Shown here: one piece after another, positions 8,345 through 18,204 of the stretch
Position numbering within the stretch: position 1 is the first letter of the stretch
How the letters are laid out: each line of letters starts with the position of its first letter
Assembly (NCBI RefSeq): GCF_002934685.1
Contig: NZ_NKHL01000100.1
Coordinates: forward strand, 29,877 to 93,876
Source of the DNA: Pseudomonas bohemica
GTDB taxonomy: Bacteria > Pseudomonadota > Gammaproteobacteria > Pseudomonadales > Pseudomonadaceae
Length of the DNA stretch: 64,000 bases
Reading direction: 5' to 3'
Program-made: the position numbers and the translations under genes
The notes under the pieces: model-generated
What the model was told of the DNA's origin: nothing
The model's input: only the letters and a program-made list of their open reading frames with translations
Databases searched by the model: none

Positions 8345-9544
8345 ATGCTAAGAAAAATCGCGGTTTCCGATCTAACGTTGGGTATGTACATCCACGAGTT
8401 CTGTCGTCCACGAGTACACGATCCATTCTGGACCCAGCACGTAGAGCGCGAATTGCGCGACGAGGCGGTTCTGCATCGCATTCAGGAATCGACGCGCGAA
8501 GTGTGGATCGACACTCGACGCGGCAAAAGCCCCACTGTGCAGGTACACATCCTGGCTGTTGCCTCGAGAAGTGTCTGCGACACCGACACTACCCCTGCCA
8601 GCATGGAGAAAGAGCTGGCTCGCGCCAGATTGATCTGCGGCCGTGCAAAAGATGCGGTCATGAAAATGTTCACCGATGCCCGCATGGGCCGCGCGATGAA
8701 CGCCCAGGATGTCGACCTTCTGGTTGAAGAAATTTCGACTTCGGTCATGCGCCATCCTCACGCGCTGATCAGCCTGTCGCGTCTGAAAACGTCCGATGAA
8801 TACACCTACATGCACTCGGTCGCGGTCTGCGCGCTGATGGTGGCGCTCGCGCAGCGAATGGACCTGAGCGAAGAACAGGTCCGCGAAGCGGGGGTTGCCG
8901 GGTTGATGCACGATGTCGGCAAGATGAAGATCGCGCCAGCGATCCTCAACAAAGCCGATCGCCTCACTTACGACGAATACGAAGTCATGAAACACCATCC
9001 GCAAGCGGGGCTGGAAATTCTGCAAAACTGCCAGCAAGTCACCCATGCTGTTCGAGATGTGTGCCTGCATCACCACGAGAAAGTCGATGGCAGCGGTTAT
9101 CCTCACGGGCTCAAAGGTGAAGAAATCAGCCTGTTCGCCAGGATGGGGGCGATCTGCGATGTCTACGACGCCGTCACCTCGGACCGTCCCTACAAAAGGG
9201 GCTGGAACGCCGCGCAATCCATTCGCGAGATGGCGTCATGGAAAGGCCATTTCGACGAAACGATCTTCCAGCACTTCGTCAAGACCGTCGGCATCTATCC
9301 CGTCGGTGCGCTGGTGCGCCTGAAAAGCGAGCGTCTGGGCGTGGTTGTCGAACAAGGCGAAAAATCGCTGCTGCATCCGAAAGTGAAGGTTTTCCTGTCC
9401 ACCCGAACCCGAATCGCTTTCGAGCCGGAAATCATCGACCTTGCCAGTTCCGACGAACAGGACGCGATCGTCAAGTTCGAGCTGGCCAAGGACTGGGGTG
9501 TGCAGGGTGTGGAGACTATGTGGGCGGGGGCGGCGGCGCTCTGA
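8345..9544 (+). CDS. HD-GYP domain cyclic-di-GMP phosphodiesterase
   Basis: Cytoplasmic phosphodiesterase that hydrolyses cyclic di-GMP and so favours motility over biofilm. The 399-residue protein has an N-terminal DUF3391 domain (residues 1-130) and an HD-GYP domain (about 145-330). All expected motifs are intact: HDVGKMKI, KHHPQAGLEIL, HHHEKVDGSGYPHGLKGEE and ARMGAICDVYDAVTSDRPYK. The start at 8345 opens at LRKIAVSDLTLGMYIHE, the usual DUF3391 beginning; a start at 8210 is possible but poorly supported. It stands alone, so its input signal is unknown. Confidence 0.92.
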   Translation: MLRKIAVSDLTLGMYIHEFCRPRVHDPFWTQHVERELRDEAVLHRIQESTREVWIDTRRGKSPTVQVHILAVASRSVCDTDTTPASMEKELARARLICGRAKDAVMKMFTDARMGRAMNAQDVDLLVEEISTSVMRHPHALISLSRLKTSDEYTYMHSVAVCALMVALAQRMDLSEEQVREAGVAGLMHDVGKMKIAPAILNKADRLTYDEYEVMKHHPQAGLEILQNCQQVTHAVRDVCLHHHEKVDGSGYPHGLKGEEISLFARMGAICDVYDAVTSDRPYKRGWNAAQSIREMASWKGHFDETIFQHFVKTVGIYPVGALVRLKSERLGVVVEQGEKSLLHPKVKVFLSTRTRIAFEPEIIDLASSDEQDAIVKFELAKDWGVQGVETMWAGAAAL

Positions 9545-9572
9545 GCAAGCAATTTAATGCCCAAATCACGAT

Positions 9573-12332
9573 TTACCCCAACAACCCCAGCTCCTGCGCT
9601 CGCGCCACGGCCTGCGTTCTGCGCTCTACGCCAAGCTTGCTGTTGATGTGACTGGCGTGGGTTTTGACCGTGTGCAGCGAGATGAACAACCGTTCGCTGA
9701 TTTCCTGATTGGAGCAACCCTGGGCGATGAGTTGCAGAACGCCGAGTTCACGCGCGCTGAGGGCTTCGCCGCCGGGACAGGGAACGGGGTCGCTGTTTTC
9801 TCGCGCGCAAGGCGGTTCTTTTCCAGTGTCGGGCGGCAGCTGATTGAGCAGATAGTCCACGAGTCGGCAGCGCGGGCGTTTGAGCAGTTGCTCGCGTAGC
9901 CACTGCGGATGTTGGCGGACGACGCCGAGCAATGGCAACACAGCGCCGCCCATTGCGCTTTGAAGGCTGCGATTGAGCAGGGTTTGCGCTTTGGTTCTGT
10001 CCTGCGTATCAAGCGCGAGCAAGATGTGCTGGCTGAGGGCATTCAGTCCCATCAGCCCGGCATCGATTTGTTGGGCGTGCTCTTCCAATCGCGTCAGGCG
10101 CTGGGCAGAGTCTTCGACCCGGCCCTGAATCTTGTCGAGCATGGCGCTCAGCAACTCGATGTGCTGCGGCAGCTGCGGCATGCATTCGGGCGCCGCGGCA
10201 GGCTGATCACCGCCGTAGGTCTGCCCCAGCCGCAGCAGCCAGGCATCCGCCAGATCAATCCGCCCCTGCGCCAGCCACAGCTCGCATTTGGCCAGGGTGA
10301 TCATCGCCAGGTAATAAACCGGTGGCACATCCCAGATATGCATCAGGCGTTCGGCCTCGGCCAGTTCGGCGAAGGACTCGGCGAATCGCCCTTCCCGGCC
10401 TTCAAGCCCGGCGATGACGCAATGACCGATCAATACGCTGATGTCGCGACAGGCTCGCGCTTCGGCCAGACCGGCATTGAGCCGAGCGCGCCCGGCTTCG
10501 GGCTGCAGGCACTGAACGAGCAGATAACCTTCGTATAACGTCAGCCGCGCGCGCACCGCGTAGAGTCGTTGCGACGACAGCCCGTTCAACCGACGCAACC
10601 CCTGGCGCACCTCCTCGAGCGAGCGCAATGCCTCACCGCGAGCCTGTAACGTGCGCGCCCGGTCGTAATGCGCCAACGCTTCGAACAGCGGGTTGGCGAC
10701 TCTTTGCGCCAATTCCAGAGCATCGCGGTTCAGCGCCCTGGCGCGCCACAGGTCACCCTCGGCCAGCGCCAGATTGGCCAGCGTCGAGAGGCACAGCAGG
10801 CGCTGCCCATAGCGTTTCTGCGGCAGGCTGGCCAGCGCCTCGCTGCAATAACGGTGGGCGGTTGCGCTGTCGCCGCGCCCCCGGGCGATGATGCCGCTGA
10901 GCGCCAGCCACTGCGCCAGCATGGATTTCTGCGCCGTGGCCGACGGCGCGGGCAGGAAGCGGCTCAGATGATTGCCCAACTCCTCGGCGGCATCGAGCTG
11001 ACAGGCAAGCCCCAACGCCCACGCATACAAGACGATCAGACGTGGCGTGCTGATCAGCAGGCTGTCGGGCAGGTCCATCTTCCAGCGCAGCAGCATGCCG
11101 ACGTTCTGTTCGGCCAGCAGCTGTTCTTCGGAAAGGTTTTGCACCAGATTGGCAGCGACGTCGTGGTGGCCGGCGCGCAATGCCTGTTCGATCGCCTCAT
11201 CCAACAAACCTTGTTCACTGAACCATCGGCAAGCGTTCAGGTGCAGGCGCCTTTGCTGGGGCGCAACGGTGCTGCCCGCCCGCGCCCGCAACAGGTCGGA
11301 AAACAAATGGTGATAGCGGAACCAACGCCCACTTTCATCCAGCGGCACGAGAAACACCTGATGCGCCTGCAGGAAAGCGAGCATTTCAGCACTGTCGTGG
11401 CCGTCGCGGGCCGCATCGCACAAAGCACTGCAGAAGCGCTCCAGGCAGGCCGTTTCATATAAAAAGACTTGAACGTCGGCGGGCAGGCAATCGATGACTT
11501 CTTCAAGCAGATAGTCGCGAATCAGACCCTCGCCGCCGTTGAGTTCCTGAGTCAGGGTATTGCTGCCAGCCTCGGCAGCGGTGAGCAGCCAGAAACGCAA
11601 TCCGGCGACCCAGCCCTCGCTGCGTTGCAGCAGGGTGTGCAGTGCTTCCTCGGTCAGCGAGCTACTGTGCTGATCCAGCACCGCGATTGATTCGTCGTCA
11701 GTCAGGCGCAGGTCCTGTTCTGACAGCTCAAGCAGTTGCCGCGACAGGCGCAGCCGCGCCAGATGCCAGTCTGGACGTTGACGGCTGGTGACCATGACGA
11801 TCATGCCGGCCGGCAGATGGTTAAGCAGAAATTGAAGGCAGCGATCAAGCACCGGGCCTTGCACGAGGTGGTAGTCGTCCAGCACCAAAAGCAGCGGTTT
11901 GCTCAACATCAGGTGCATCGCCAGCTCGTCGAGCAGGCTGTCGAGCCACTCTTCGAAGGCAAATGGCTGATGCCGCTGACGCATTTTCAACAGGCCCAGC
12001 GCCTGATTGCCAAGCTGAGGGAAGAATTGTTGAAGGCCGGAAAGAAGGCGTTCGAGGAACTTGCCGGGATCGCTGTCACGCTGGCTGAGGCCGAGCCAGA
12101 GGTTTTGCCACTGGTCGGGCAGGCTTTCGCAGAATTCCACGGCCAACGAACTCTTACCGAATCCGGCAGGCGCACTGACCAACAGCAGACGCCCGGACAA
12201 CCCCACGCTCATCCGCTCGCACAGCCTGGTCCTGCGCACGTAGCCCTCTGGCAGGGGTGGGCGGAAGAAACGTCCTTCCAACGCAGTGACTGCGTGATTT
12301 GCGATTCCTTGCAAACGCGACAGATCAGTCAT
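9573..12332 (-). CDS. MalT-like LuxR-family regulator (LAL type)
   Basis: Large ATP-dependent activator of 919 residues. The Walker A motif is APAGFGKSS near residue 55 and the Walker B-like LLLVLDDYHLV near 150. A long helical repeat (TPR-like) region covers about 400-830, and the LuxR helix-turn-helix (about 845-910) includes LSARELGVLQLIAQGCSNQE and SLHTVKTHASHINSKLG. Such proteins multimerise on binding inducer and ATP. It lies next to DUF1329, DUF1302 and an acyl-CoA ligase gene on the same strand, so it is the likely regulator of that cluster. AAGAG lies six bases before the start at 12332. Confidence 0.92.
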   Translation of the reverse strand: MTDLSRLQGIANHAVTALEGRFFRPPLPEGYVRRTRLCERMSVGLSGRLLLVSAPAGFGKSSLAVEFCESLPDQWQNLWLGLSQRDSDPGKFLERLLSGLQQFFPQLGNQALGLLKMRQRHQPFAFEEWLDSLLDELAMHLMLSKPLLLVLDDYHLVQGPVLDRCLQFLLNHLPAGMIVMVTSRQRPDWHLARLRLSRQLLELSEQDLRLTDDESIAVLDQHSSSLTEEALHTLLQRSEGWVAGLRFWLLTAAEAGSNTLTQELNGGEGLIRDYLLEEVIDCLPADVQVFLYETACLERFCSALCDAARDGHDSAEMLAFLQAHQVFLVPLDESGRWFRYHHLFSDLLRARAGSTVAPQQRRLHLNACRWFSEQGLLDEAIEQALRAGHHDVAANLVQNLSEEQLLAEQNVGMLLRWKMDLPDSLLISTPRLIVLYAWALGLACQLDAAEELGNHLSRFLPAPSATAQKSMLAQWLALSGIIARGRGDSATAHRYCSEALASLPQKRYGQRLLCLSTLANLALAEGDLWRARALNRDALELAQRVANPLFEALAHYDRARTLQARGEALRSLEEVRQGLRRLNGLSSQRLYAVRARLTLYEGYLLVQCLQPEAGRARLNAGLAEARACRDISVLIGHCVIAGLEGREGRFAESFAELAEAERLMHIWDVPPVYYLAMITLAKCELWLAQGRIDLADAWLLRLGQTYGGDQPAAAPECMPQLPQHIELLSAMLDKIQGRVEDSAQRLTRLEEHAQQIDAGLMGLNALSQHILLALDTQDRTKAQTLLNRSLQSAMGGAVLPLLGVVRQHPQWLREQLLKRPRCRLVDYLLNQLPPDTGKEPPCARENSDPVPCPGGEALSARELGVLQLIAQGCSNQEISERLFISLHTVKTHASHINSKLGVERRTQAVARAQELGLLG

Positions 12333-12508
12333 GGCCGGCTCTTGTTAGAAGTGCTTGTTATTCGGCGTTCAGATGTCGGGAGACTAGCGGCTATGTCAGA
12401 GCTTTTGAAGAATGTTCGACGAAAGACTGTAAGAAAACATATCCGATCAACAAGGCGAATGTTGCTTTATATGTTTGGGGAGATTTAGCTGCGGACACAT
12501 TACCGATG

Positions 12509-12570
12509 CAGGAGTGAGCCTGCTCACGAAGGCTGACGTCAAGAACCTTCATCCGCTCACTCCCACAGGC
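12509..12570. repeat. REP pair, class A (short)
   Basis: One intact head GGAGTGAGCCTGCTCACGAAG and a shortened opposite copy ending CTCACTCCCACAGG. Confidence 0.75.
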
Positions 12571-12584
12571 CGACCAGGCCGGTC

Positions 12585-12608
12585 ATAAAAAACCCCGACG
12601 AATCGGGG
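12585..12608 (-). terminator. Terminator of the DUF1302-DUF1329 operon
   Basis: On the minus strand CCCCGA/TCGGGG with a four-base loop, followed by a run of T residues. It lies about 110 bases after the DUF1329 stop codon. Confidence 0.75.
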
Positions 12609-12720
12609 CGCTTCTTCTTGCGACTATGGGGTTCAGCCATAGGATAAAGCGGCGCAGTACAACGGGTGCTCGATTGCTGTTATCAACGGTGCACGGCTCT
12701 GCGCCAATTCAAAAGCTGGA

Positions 12721-14091
12721 TCAGCGCACGCCTTCCTGGCGCAAGGCGTTAGGTGAGAAGTCGCTGGTAGTGGCAGTGAAGCCGAAGTCGTAAGCGCTCT
12801 TCTCTTCGTTCTTCATGCCCAGTGCCAGGTAACGGCCGGACTGCAAGTCGTACAGCGTTTCCACTGCATACCACGGTACTTGCTTGTCGTAGTAGTTCTC
12901 AGCGTGAGCTTCGGCTACGCGCCACAGTTGGCCACGACCGTCGTAGTGATCGATCACCGCCGCCTGCCAGGTGTCTTCGTCGATGAAGAAATCACGCTTG
13001 GCATAAATGTGGCGCTGACCTTCCTTCAGGGTCGCGGTCACGTGCCAGACGCGACGCAGCTCATAACGCGTCAGGTCCTGGTTGATGTGGCCAGGTCTGA
13101 CGATGTCGGTGTACTTGAGCTTCGGATCGTCCAGCTTGTAGCTGTCGGAGGCGATGTACATCTCCTGTTTGCCGATCAGTTTCCAGTCATAGCGATCCGG
13201 TGCGCCGTTATACATGTCGAGGTTGTCGGAGGTACGCAGGCCGTCAGCTGCAGTACCCGGACCGTCATAAGAGACCTGAGGCGCCCGACGCACGCGACGC
13301 TGACCGGCGTTGTAAACCCACGCAGAGCGAGGCTCCTTCACCTGATCGAGGGTTTCATGTACCAGCAGTACGGAACCGGCCAGACGCGCCGGAGCGGTCA
13401 CCTCCTGCTTGAAGTAGAACAGGATGTTGCCTGGGTTCTTCGGATCGAAGTCTTTCATCTTGTCGCGAAAAACGAACTGATCCTGGAAATACACAGGGCT
13501 GAATGACCCGTTGGTTTGCGGCGTGACCTGCACCACCAGACGCTTCACGCTGCCACCGCGATAACGGGTGATGTGGTTCCAGATCACCTCAAGACCGCTT
13601 TGCGGAATCGGAAACGGCACCGCCGTCTCGAAATTCTCCAGCCCGTTGCCACCCGAGACCAGCCTGGTGTTGGTGGCGTTCTTTTTGATGGCAGCGAACA
13701 CGTCGGCCGGCACTGTCGCGCCACGGTGGGAAGGGTAGACCGGCATCTTGAAGGAATCCGGATAACGCTTGAACATCGCGTATTGACCCGGTGCCAGATT
13801 GTTTTTGTACTGCTCAACGTTCTGCGCGGTGATGGTGAACAACGGCTTTTCATTGGCGTAGGGGTTCGCCAGAAAACCTTTGCTGTCGACGGCACCGGCA
13901 TTGGTCGCGATCGGGCTCCAGGCGGGGATGGTATTGGCAGCGTTGCCAGCCTTTTCGGCGCCCATTGGCGTCAGCGAGGTGCCCAGTTTTGCGGCTTCAG
14001 AGTCGGACACCGCAGCCATCACCCCGGTCGCCAGCAACGACAGACCCAGCAGGCCGACCTGCAACAGACTTTTTGTTATTTTCATTTCCAT
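12721..14091 (-). CDS. DUF1329 domain exported protein
   Basis: Exported protein of 456 residues with a signal peptide (LLQVGLLGLSLLATGVMA, cleavage near residue 27). The body matches DUF1329, a LolB/LolA-like fold thought to act in the periplasm on lipids or hydrophobic compounds. AAGGA lies five bases before the ATG at 14091. The gene begins 9 bases after the DUF1302 gene, so the two are translated from one transcript. DUF1329 and DUF1302 genes are commonly paired and occur near fatty-acid or sterol degradation genes; a role in uptake or processing of hydrophobic substrates is inference. Confidence 0.88.
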   Translation of the reverse strand: MEMKITKSLLQVGLLGLSLLATGVMAAVSDSEAAKLGTSLTPMGAEKAGNAANTIPAWSPIATNAGAVDSKGFLANPYANEKPLFTITAQNVEQYKNNLAPGQYAMFKRYPDSFKMPVYPSHRGATVPADVFAAIKKNATNTRLVSGGNGLENFETAVPFPIPQSGLEVIWNHITRYRGGSVKRLVVQVTPQTNGSFSPVYFQDQFVFRDKMKDFDPKNPGNILFYFKQEVTAPARLAGSVLLVHETLDQVKEPRSAWVYNAGQRRVRRAPQVSYDGPGTAADGLRTSDNLDMYNGAPDRYDWKLIGKQEMYIASDSYKLDDPKLKYTDIVRPGHINQDLTRYELRRVWHVTATLKEGQRHIYAKRDFFIDEDTWQAAVIDHYDGRGQLWRVAEAHAENYYDKQVPWYAVETLYDLQSGRYLALGMKNEEKSAYDFGFTATTSDFSPNALRQEGVR

Positions 14092-14100
14092 GGTCGTTCC

Positions 14101-16023
14101 TTAGAAGTTCATACCGAAGCTGAGGGCTACGAAGTCGCGGTCATCCACCGTGGTGTACTTGCCGTCGAAGAAATTGGTGTAGGAAAGGTTGGCGGTGTAA
14201 GTGTTCTGATATTCCGCCTCAACACCCAAGCTAATCGCTTTGCGACCTTCTTCGAAGTTACCGCCGGGACCTGGCGAGTAGCCGTCGACGTCGTGGGACC
14301 AGGCCACACTTGGCTTGAGGTTCACCCCGGCGAACACGTTGTTGTAATCCCAGATGGCACGGGCGCGATAACCCCACGAATCGGTGGTGGTGAAGCCGTC
14401 GTTCTCACAGTAGCGGCTCAGGTTGTTCAGCGGCGCGCCAACCAGGGTGCTGGCGTTGAGGGCAGTACACTGGCCGTTGGGCAGCGGACCTGGCCCATAA
14501 CTCGGGTCACGGCCATAACGCAATTTGGAGGTGCTCTCCAGCCCGCCGACGTGAGTCCAGCCTACTTCGCCGACCACAGTCAGTCGCTCGGCACCCATCA
14601 CTTGATCGAAGAAGTGGGTGAAGGTGGTCTGCGCCTGACTGATTTCCTTGCGGCGATAGCCTTTCTGATCCTGACCCGGCGCGCCTTGCAGCAAGGCAGC
14701 GCTAGGGTTCAGCGGGGTCAGGCCCGAGTACAGAATGTCGGTGGTATTGAGCTGCACCGGCGCATTCGGGCGATAACTCAATTCGCCGCTCCATGCGGTC
14801 CCTGTCGGCAGCGTGGTCGAGAAGCTCAGACCGAACAGATGTATGTCTTCCGGGTATTCGACGTAGTAGCTGGAGTTGCCAGCCACCACCACTGGCAGCA
14901 ACGTGGGTGCCAGGCTGGTGGCGACACCCAGCGGCACACCTCGGCCCACCAGCCCCCCGACCAGACCCGACGCGCTATAGGCGCTGGCTGGCCCGCCCTT
15001 GCCGCTGAAGATCGGCAAGCGGCTGTGGTAGTTCATGTAATAAGCGCCGAACTCGGTGTCCAGCGGCTCGAAGTTGTAGTGCATGGCCAGGCCGTACTGG
15101 CCGCTGTCGCGGGCGTCACGGTCAGGACCACGGGCAACCACGGCGCCCTCGTCAGGGTTGCCGAAGTTCACCCCACGCGCCGCCAGCGTGGCTTGCACTG
15201 GCGCGCGCAGCGCCGCAGGCAATGCGGAGTTAAGGCTGTTGCGAGTACGCAATACCGCGAGGTTGTTGGAGCAATCATCGGCGATCACGTCAGGTTGAGA
15301 AAAGAAGGTGCCGCAGTTGTCGACGACGGTCTGGTCCCACTCCAGCTGGTAGAAACCTTCGGCCGAGAGGTTTTCGGTCAGGTTCTGCGACAGGTAGAAC
15401 ATGTTGACCGGAATCAGGCCCTCCTTGATTTCCGAACCGGGACGACGGAATGCCGAGACGTCGATCGGGTTGATGCTGTTGATGCCACCGCCGATGAACG
15501 TACTCTCACCCCAGTTGACCACCTGCTTGCCCAGACGCACCGAGCCCGGTTCATCGCCGATGGAGTAGTTGTGGTAGACGAACGCGTCGAGCAGTTCGAA
15601 ACCTGAAGACTTGGCGGCCTCCTTGCGGCCCGAGTCACTGATGTCCTTGAACTCGCGGCCTTCATCCTTGAGTTCGAAGTCGTACCAGTATTTGCCCCGC
15701 AGGAATACGCCGGTGTCGCCGTATTTGAGCTCCAGATCGTGAATGCCCTTGAAGATCTTCGAAAAGGTTTCCCCACTTTTGAAGTTCAGGTGGCCGTCAT
15801 CGGAGGTCTGGGAAAGGCCGTGTCCGCCGTTGTTCGAACCGATCAGGTTCTTGTTGGCGTTCTCGGTGGACCAACTGGCGCCTATGGAGAGCGACGAGTC
15901 GAAATTACCTTCGATTTCACCGATGTTGAAACTGACGCCGAATGCAGGACCGGCGAGCGTGGAAGCGAGGCTGACGGCCAGAGGCAGTTTTGCCCGGCGC
16001 CAGAACAGGTTTGCTGATGTCAT
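14101..16023 (-). CDS. DUF1302 family outer membrane protein
   Basis: Probable outer membrane beta-barrel of 640 residues. The signal peptide runs to about residue 29 (PLAVSLASTLAGPAFG), then come the DUF1302 start FNIGEIEGNFDSSLS and many alternating aromatic strands, ending with a terminal Phe (FGMNF) as needed for barrel assembly. The start at 16023 has GGAG about nine bases upstream; the longer frame has no signal peptide in the right place. It is the first gene of a two-gene operon with DUF1329. Likely role: passage of hydrophobic substrates across the outer membrane, by analogy. Confidence 0.88.
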   Translation of the reverse strand: MTSANLFWRRAKLPLAVSLASTLAGPAFGVSFNIGEIEGNFDSSLSIGASWSTENANKNLIGSNNGGHGLSQTSDDGHLNFKSGETFSKIFKGIHDLELKYGDTGVFLRGKYWYDFELKDEGREFKDISDSGRKEAAKSSGFELLDAFVYHNYSIGDEPGSVRLGKQVVNWGESTFIGGGINSINPIDVSAFRRPGSEIKEGLIPVNMFYLSQNLTENLSAEGFYQLEWDQTVVDNCGTFFSQPDVIADDCSNNLAVLRTRNSLNSALPAALRAPVQATLAARGVNFGNPDEGAVVARGPDRDARDSGQYGLAMHYNFEPLDTEFGAYYMNYHSRLPIFSGKGGPASAYSASGLVGGLVGRGVPLGVATSLAPTLLPVVVAGNSSYYVEYPEDIHLFGLSFSTTLPTGTAWSGELSYRPNAPVQLNTTDILYSGLTPLNPSAALLQGAPGQDQKGYRRKEISQAQTTFTHFFDQVMGAERLTVVGEVGWTHVGGLESTSKLRYGRDPSYGPGPLPNGQCTALNASTLVGAPLNNLSRYCENDGFTTTDSWGYRARAIWDYNNVFAGVNLKPSVAWSHDVDGYSPGPGGNFEEGRKAISLGVEAEYQNTYTANLSYTNFFDGKYTTVDDRDFVALSFGMNF

Positions 16024-16386
16024 CGACGCTACTCCATGTGCTTTTATTTTTATGGCAGTGGGTGCTTCCAGAAACGACTCAGGCGGATCGATCCGCAGTG
16101 CCTGGGTGTCAACGCGTTTCGGGCAACCCATGTAAAGCTGCGAAGCGAAACGGCGTTTTTCTCCGGTCCAACCTACTGCCGACTATAGCCAGCAGGTGCT
16201 ACTGCTTGATCCCTCTAAAGTGTGATTTAAAGCGTCAAAGCCTCTAACCCGCCGATTTCGGCGGACTGACTGGCGCGGTAAAGCGAGGATGGCTGAATTT
16301 CGAAATAAGGTAAGGCAGACGCCGGCGCAGAGCCTTCGCGACACATTGCCATGACCGAAATCAGGGCAATGTGCGCGAAAAAAACT
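16024..16386. other. Regulatory region upstream of the DUF1302-DUF1329 operon
   Basis: 363 bases without a gene between the operon start and the end of the acyl-CoA ligase gene. On the minus strand TATAGT (16185-16180) could be a -10 element for the operon. An imperfect palindrome, AGCAG-N6-CTGCT, lies immediately upstream at 16191-16206. Confidence 0.4.
16191..16206 (-). promoter_or_regulatory. Possible operator upstream of the DUF1302 gene
   Basis: Imperfect palindrome AGCAGGTGCTACTGCT, six of eight base pairs matched, immediately upstream of a TATAGT box on the minus strand. Position suits an activator or repressor; the neighbouring MalT-like regulator is the obvious candidate, but this is inference. 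Confidence 0.3.
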
Positions 16387-18063
16387 TCAGAGGGTGGAGA
16401 GAAAAGCGCTGTTAGTGCTTTGCCATTCGACGATGTCCAGGCGGATTCGCTTCTTGTCGAGCTTGCCGACGCTGGTCTTGGGAATTTCGGTAACAAGGGC
16501 GATCTGGCTCGGTATCGCCCATTTATTAATGTGACCCTGTTCCACGAACGGCTTGAGGTGCTCCTTGAGCGCCTTGGCGTCGATCACGTGCCCTTCGTGG
16601 GCGACCAGCAACGCGAACGGGCGCTCACCCCATTGCGGATCGGCGATCCCGACCACTGCCACTTCGCGCACGCCGGGATGGCGACTGCACAGGTCTTCCA
16701 GTTCCAGCGAAGAGACCCACTCGCCGCCCGTCTTGATCACGTCCTTGATACGGTCGCGGATATCGATGCCGCCCATGCTGTCCAGCGTCGCCACGTCACC
16801 GGTGTGCAGCCAGCCGCCGGCCCACAGTTCGGCACCCTTCTGCGGCTCGCGGTAGTAACTTTCGGTGAGCCACGGCGCGCGCAACACCAGTTCGCCCTGG
16901 GTCTCGCCATCGGATGGCAGGAAGTTACCCTCGCTGTCGACGATCGCCGCCTCGACCAGCACCCCAGGCGTGCCGGCCTTGATCCGGTATGTGGTGCGCT
17001 CGTCTTCGCTGCCCGCCATCAGTTCATCATTCAAATGCGCCACCGACACCAGCGGCCCGGTCTCCGACATGCCGTAGGCGGCGGTCAGTTGAATGCCTTT
17101 GGCCTTGGCAGCCTCATACAGCGAACGATTAAGCGAGCTGCCGCCGATGATGATGTTCCAGCCGGTGAAATCGACATCCCTGGCGGCCTTGGCATTGAGC
17201 ACCATCTGCATGATGGTCGGCACGCAGTGGGAAAAATTCACCTTCTCCCTGCGCCACAGCTCGACCAGCAACTCTGGATCGTAACGGCCGGGGTAGACCT
17301 GTTTCACACCGAGCATGGTTGCCGCGTATGGCACACCCCAGGCATGCACATGGAACATCGGCGTGATCGGCATATAGACCTTGTCGGTGCCCAGCAAACC
17401 CTCGACGCTGCCCATGATCGTGGCAACCGCCAGCGTGTGCAGCACCAGTTGCCGATGGGTGAAGTACACCCCTTTCGGGTTGCCCGTGGTGCCGGTGGTG
17501 TAGAAAGTGGTCGCCACCGAATTCTCGTCGAAATCCTCGAACCGGTACTGCGGGCTTGCTGCCGCCAGAAGCGTTTCGTACTCACCCACCAGGTTCGGTA
17601 AATCAGCGGTCCTGTCGGTGGTGTCGGTGAGCAGCAGGGTCTTCTCGACCGTGGTCAGCTTGTTGGCGAAGCAATTGTAGAGGGGCGCGAACTCGCTGTT
17701 GACCAGCACGAACTTGTCTTCGGCGTGGTTCATGGTGAAGAGGATCTGATCGGCCGAAAGGCGCACGTTGATGGTGTGGATTACCGCACCGATCATGGGG
17801 ATGGCAAACATGCATTCCAGGTAACGATGGCTGTCCCAGTCCATAACCGCCACGGTATCGCCCGCCCTTACCCCCGCCTCGGTCAACACATTTGCCAGCC
17901 TGCAGATCCGCTCGTTCAGCGTCAGATACGAATAGCGTGATTGGTCCCGGTAAACGATTTCCCGCGTTTTCTCATAGCGGCTGCCCGACATCAGCAGGCT
18001 TTTGATCAACAGAGGATACTGGTACGCGCCATCGGCTGGCGGAATCACGCGTGTCTGCAGCAT
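16387..18063 (-). CDS. Fatty acid-CoA ligase (medium-chain, AlkK-like)
   Basis: AMP-forming acyl-CoA synthetase of 558 residues that activates a carboxylic acid, probably a medium-chain fatty acid, to its CoA thioester. The ATP-binding P-loop is YTTGTTGNPKGV near residue 185, the adenylation motif YGMSETGP near 335, the hinge DRIKDVIKTGGEW near 435, and the catalytic lysine region is KTSVGKLDKKRIR near 535. It lies upstream of the DUF1302/DUF1329/LuxR genes on the same strand, separated by 363 bases. This suggests one metabolic unit for a fatty acyl or ester substrate. Confidence 0.92.
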   Translation of the reverse strand: MLQTRVIPPADGAYQYPLLIKSLLMSGSRYEKTREIVYRDQSRYSYLTLNERICRLANVLTEAGVRAGDTVAVMDWDSHRYLECMFAIPMIGAVIHTINVRLSADQILFTMNHAEDKFVLVNSEFAPLYNCFANKLTTVEKTLLLTDTTDRTADLPNLVGEYETLLAAASPQYRFEDFDENSVATTFYTTGTTGNPKGVYFTHRQLVLHTLAVATIMGSVEGLLGTDKVYMPITPMFHVHAWGVPYAATMLGVKQVYPGRYDPELLVELWRREKVNFSHCVPTIMQMVLNAKAARDVDFTGWNIIIGGSSLNRSLYEAAKAKGIQLTAAYGMSETGPLVSVAHLNDELMAGSEDERTTYRIKAGTPGVLVEAAIVDSEGNFLPSDGETQGELVLRAPWLTESYYREPQKGAELWAGGWLHTGDVATLDSMGGIDIRDRIKDVIKTGGEWVSSLELEDLCSRHPGVREVAVVGIADPQWGERPFALLVAHEGHVIDAKALKEHLKPFVEQGHINKWAIPSQIALVTEIPKTSVGKLDKKRIRLDIVEWQSTNSAFLSTL

Positions 18064-18204
18064 AGGAATCCCTTTTCAAGATGCATTGGCGGTGCTGAAA
18101 ATATGCACTCTAGAGCCTTCACTCGCCAGTCAAATCAGCCAAAGGGATGATTCGAAAGACGAGCGACAATGCAGGCGTTACGCCATTTGACGGGCGAAAA
18201 GGTC

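Larger units (their letters stand above)
12333..12720. other. Intergenic region with REP and terminator
   Basis: 388 bases between the LuxR-type regulator and the DUF1329 gene. It holds the regulator's promoter region, a REP pair and the terminator of the DUF1302/DUF1329 operon, listed separately. No gene recognised. Confidence 0.6.

Noticed and set aside
13516..15606. 696-codon open frame on the plus strand across the DUF1329 and DUF1302 genes
   Set aside because: It crosses two genes with clear signal peptides and domain matches on the other strand; the translation has no domain character.
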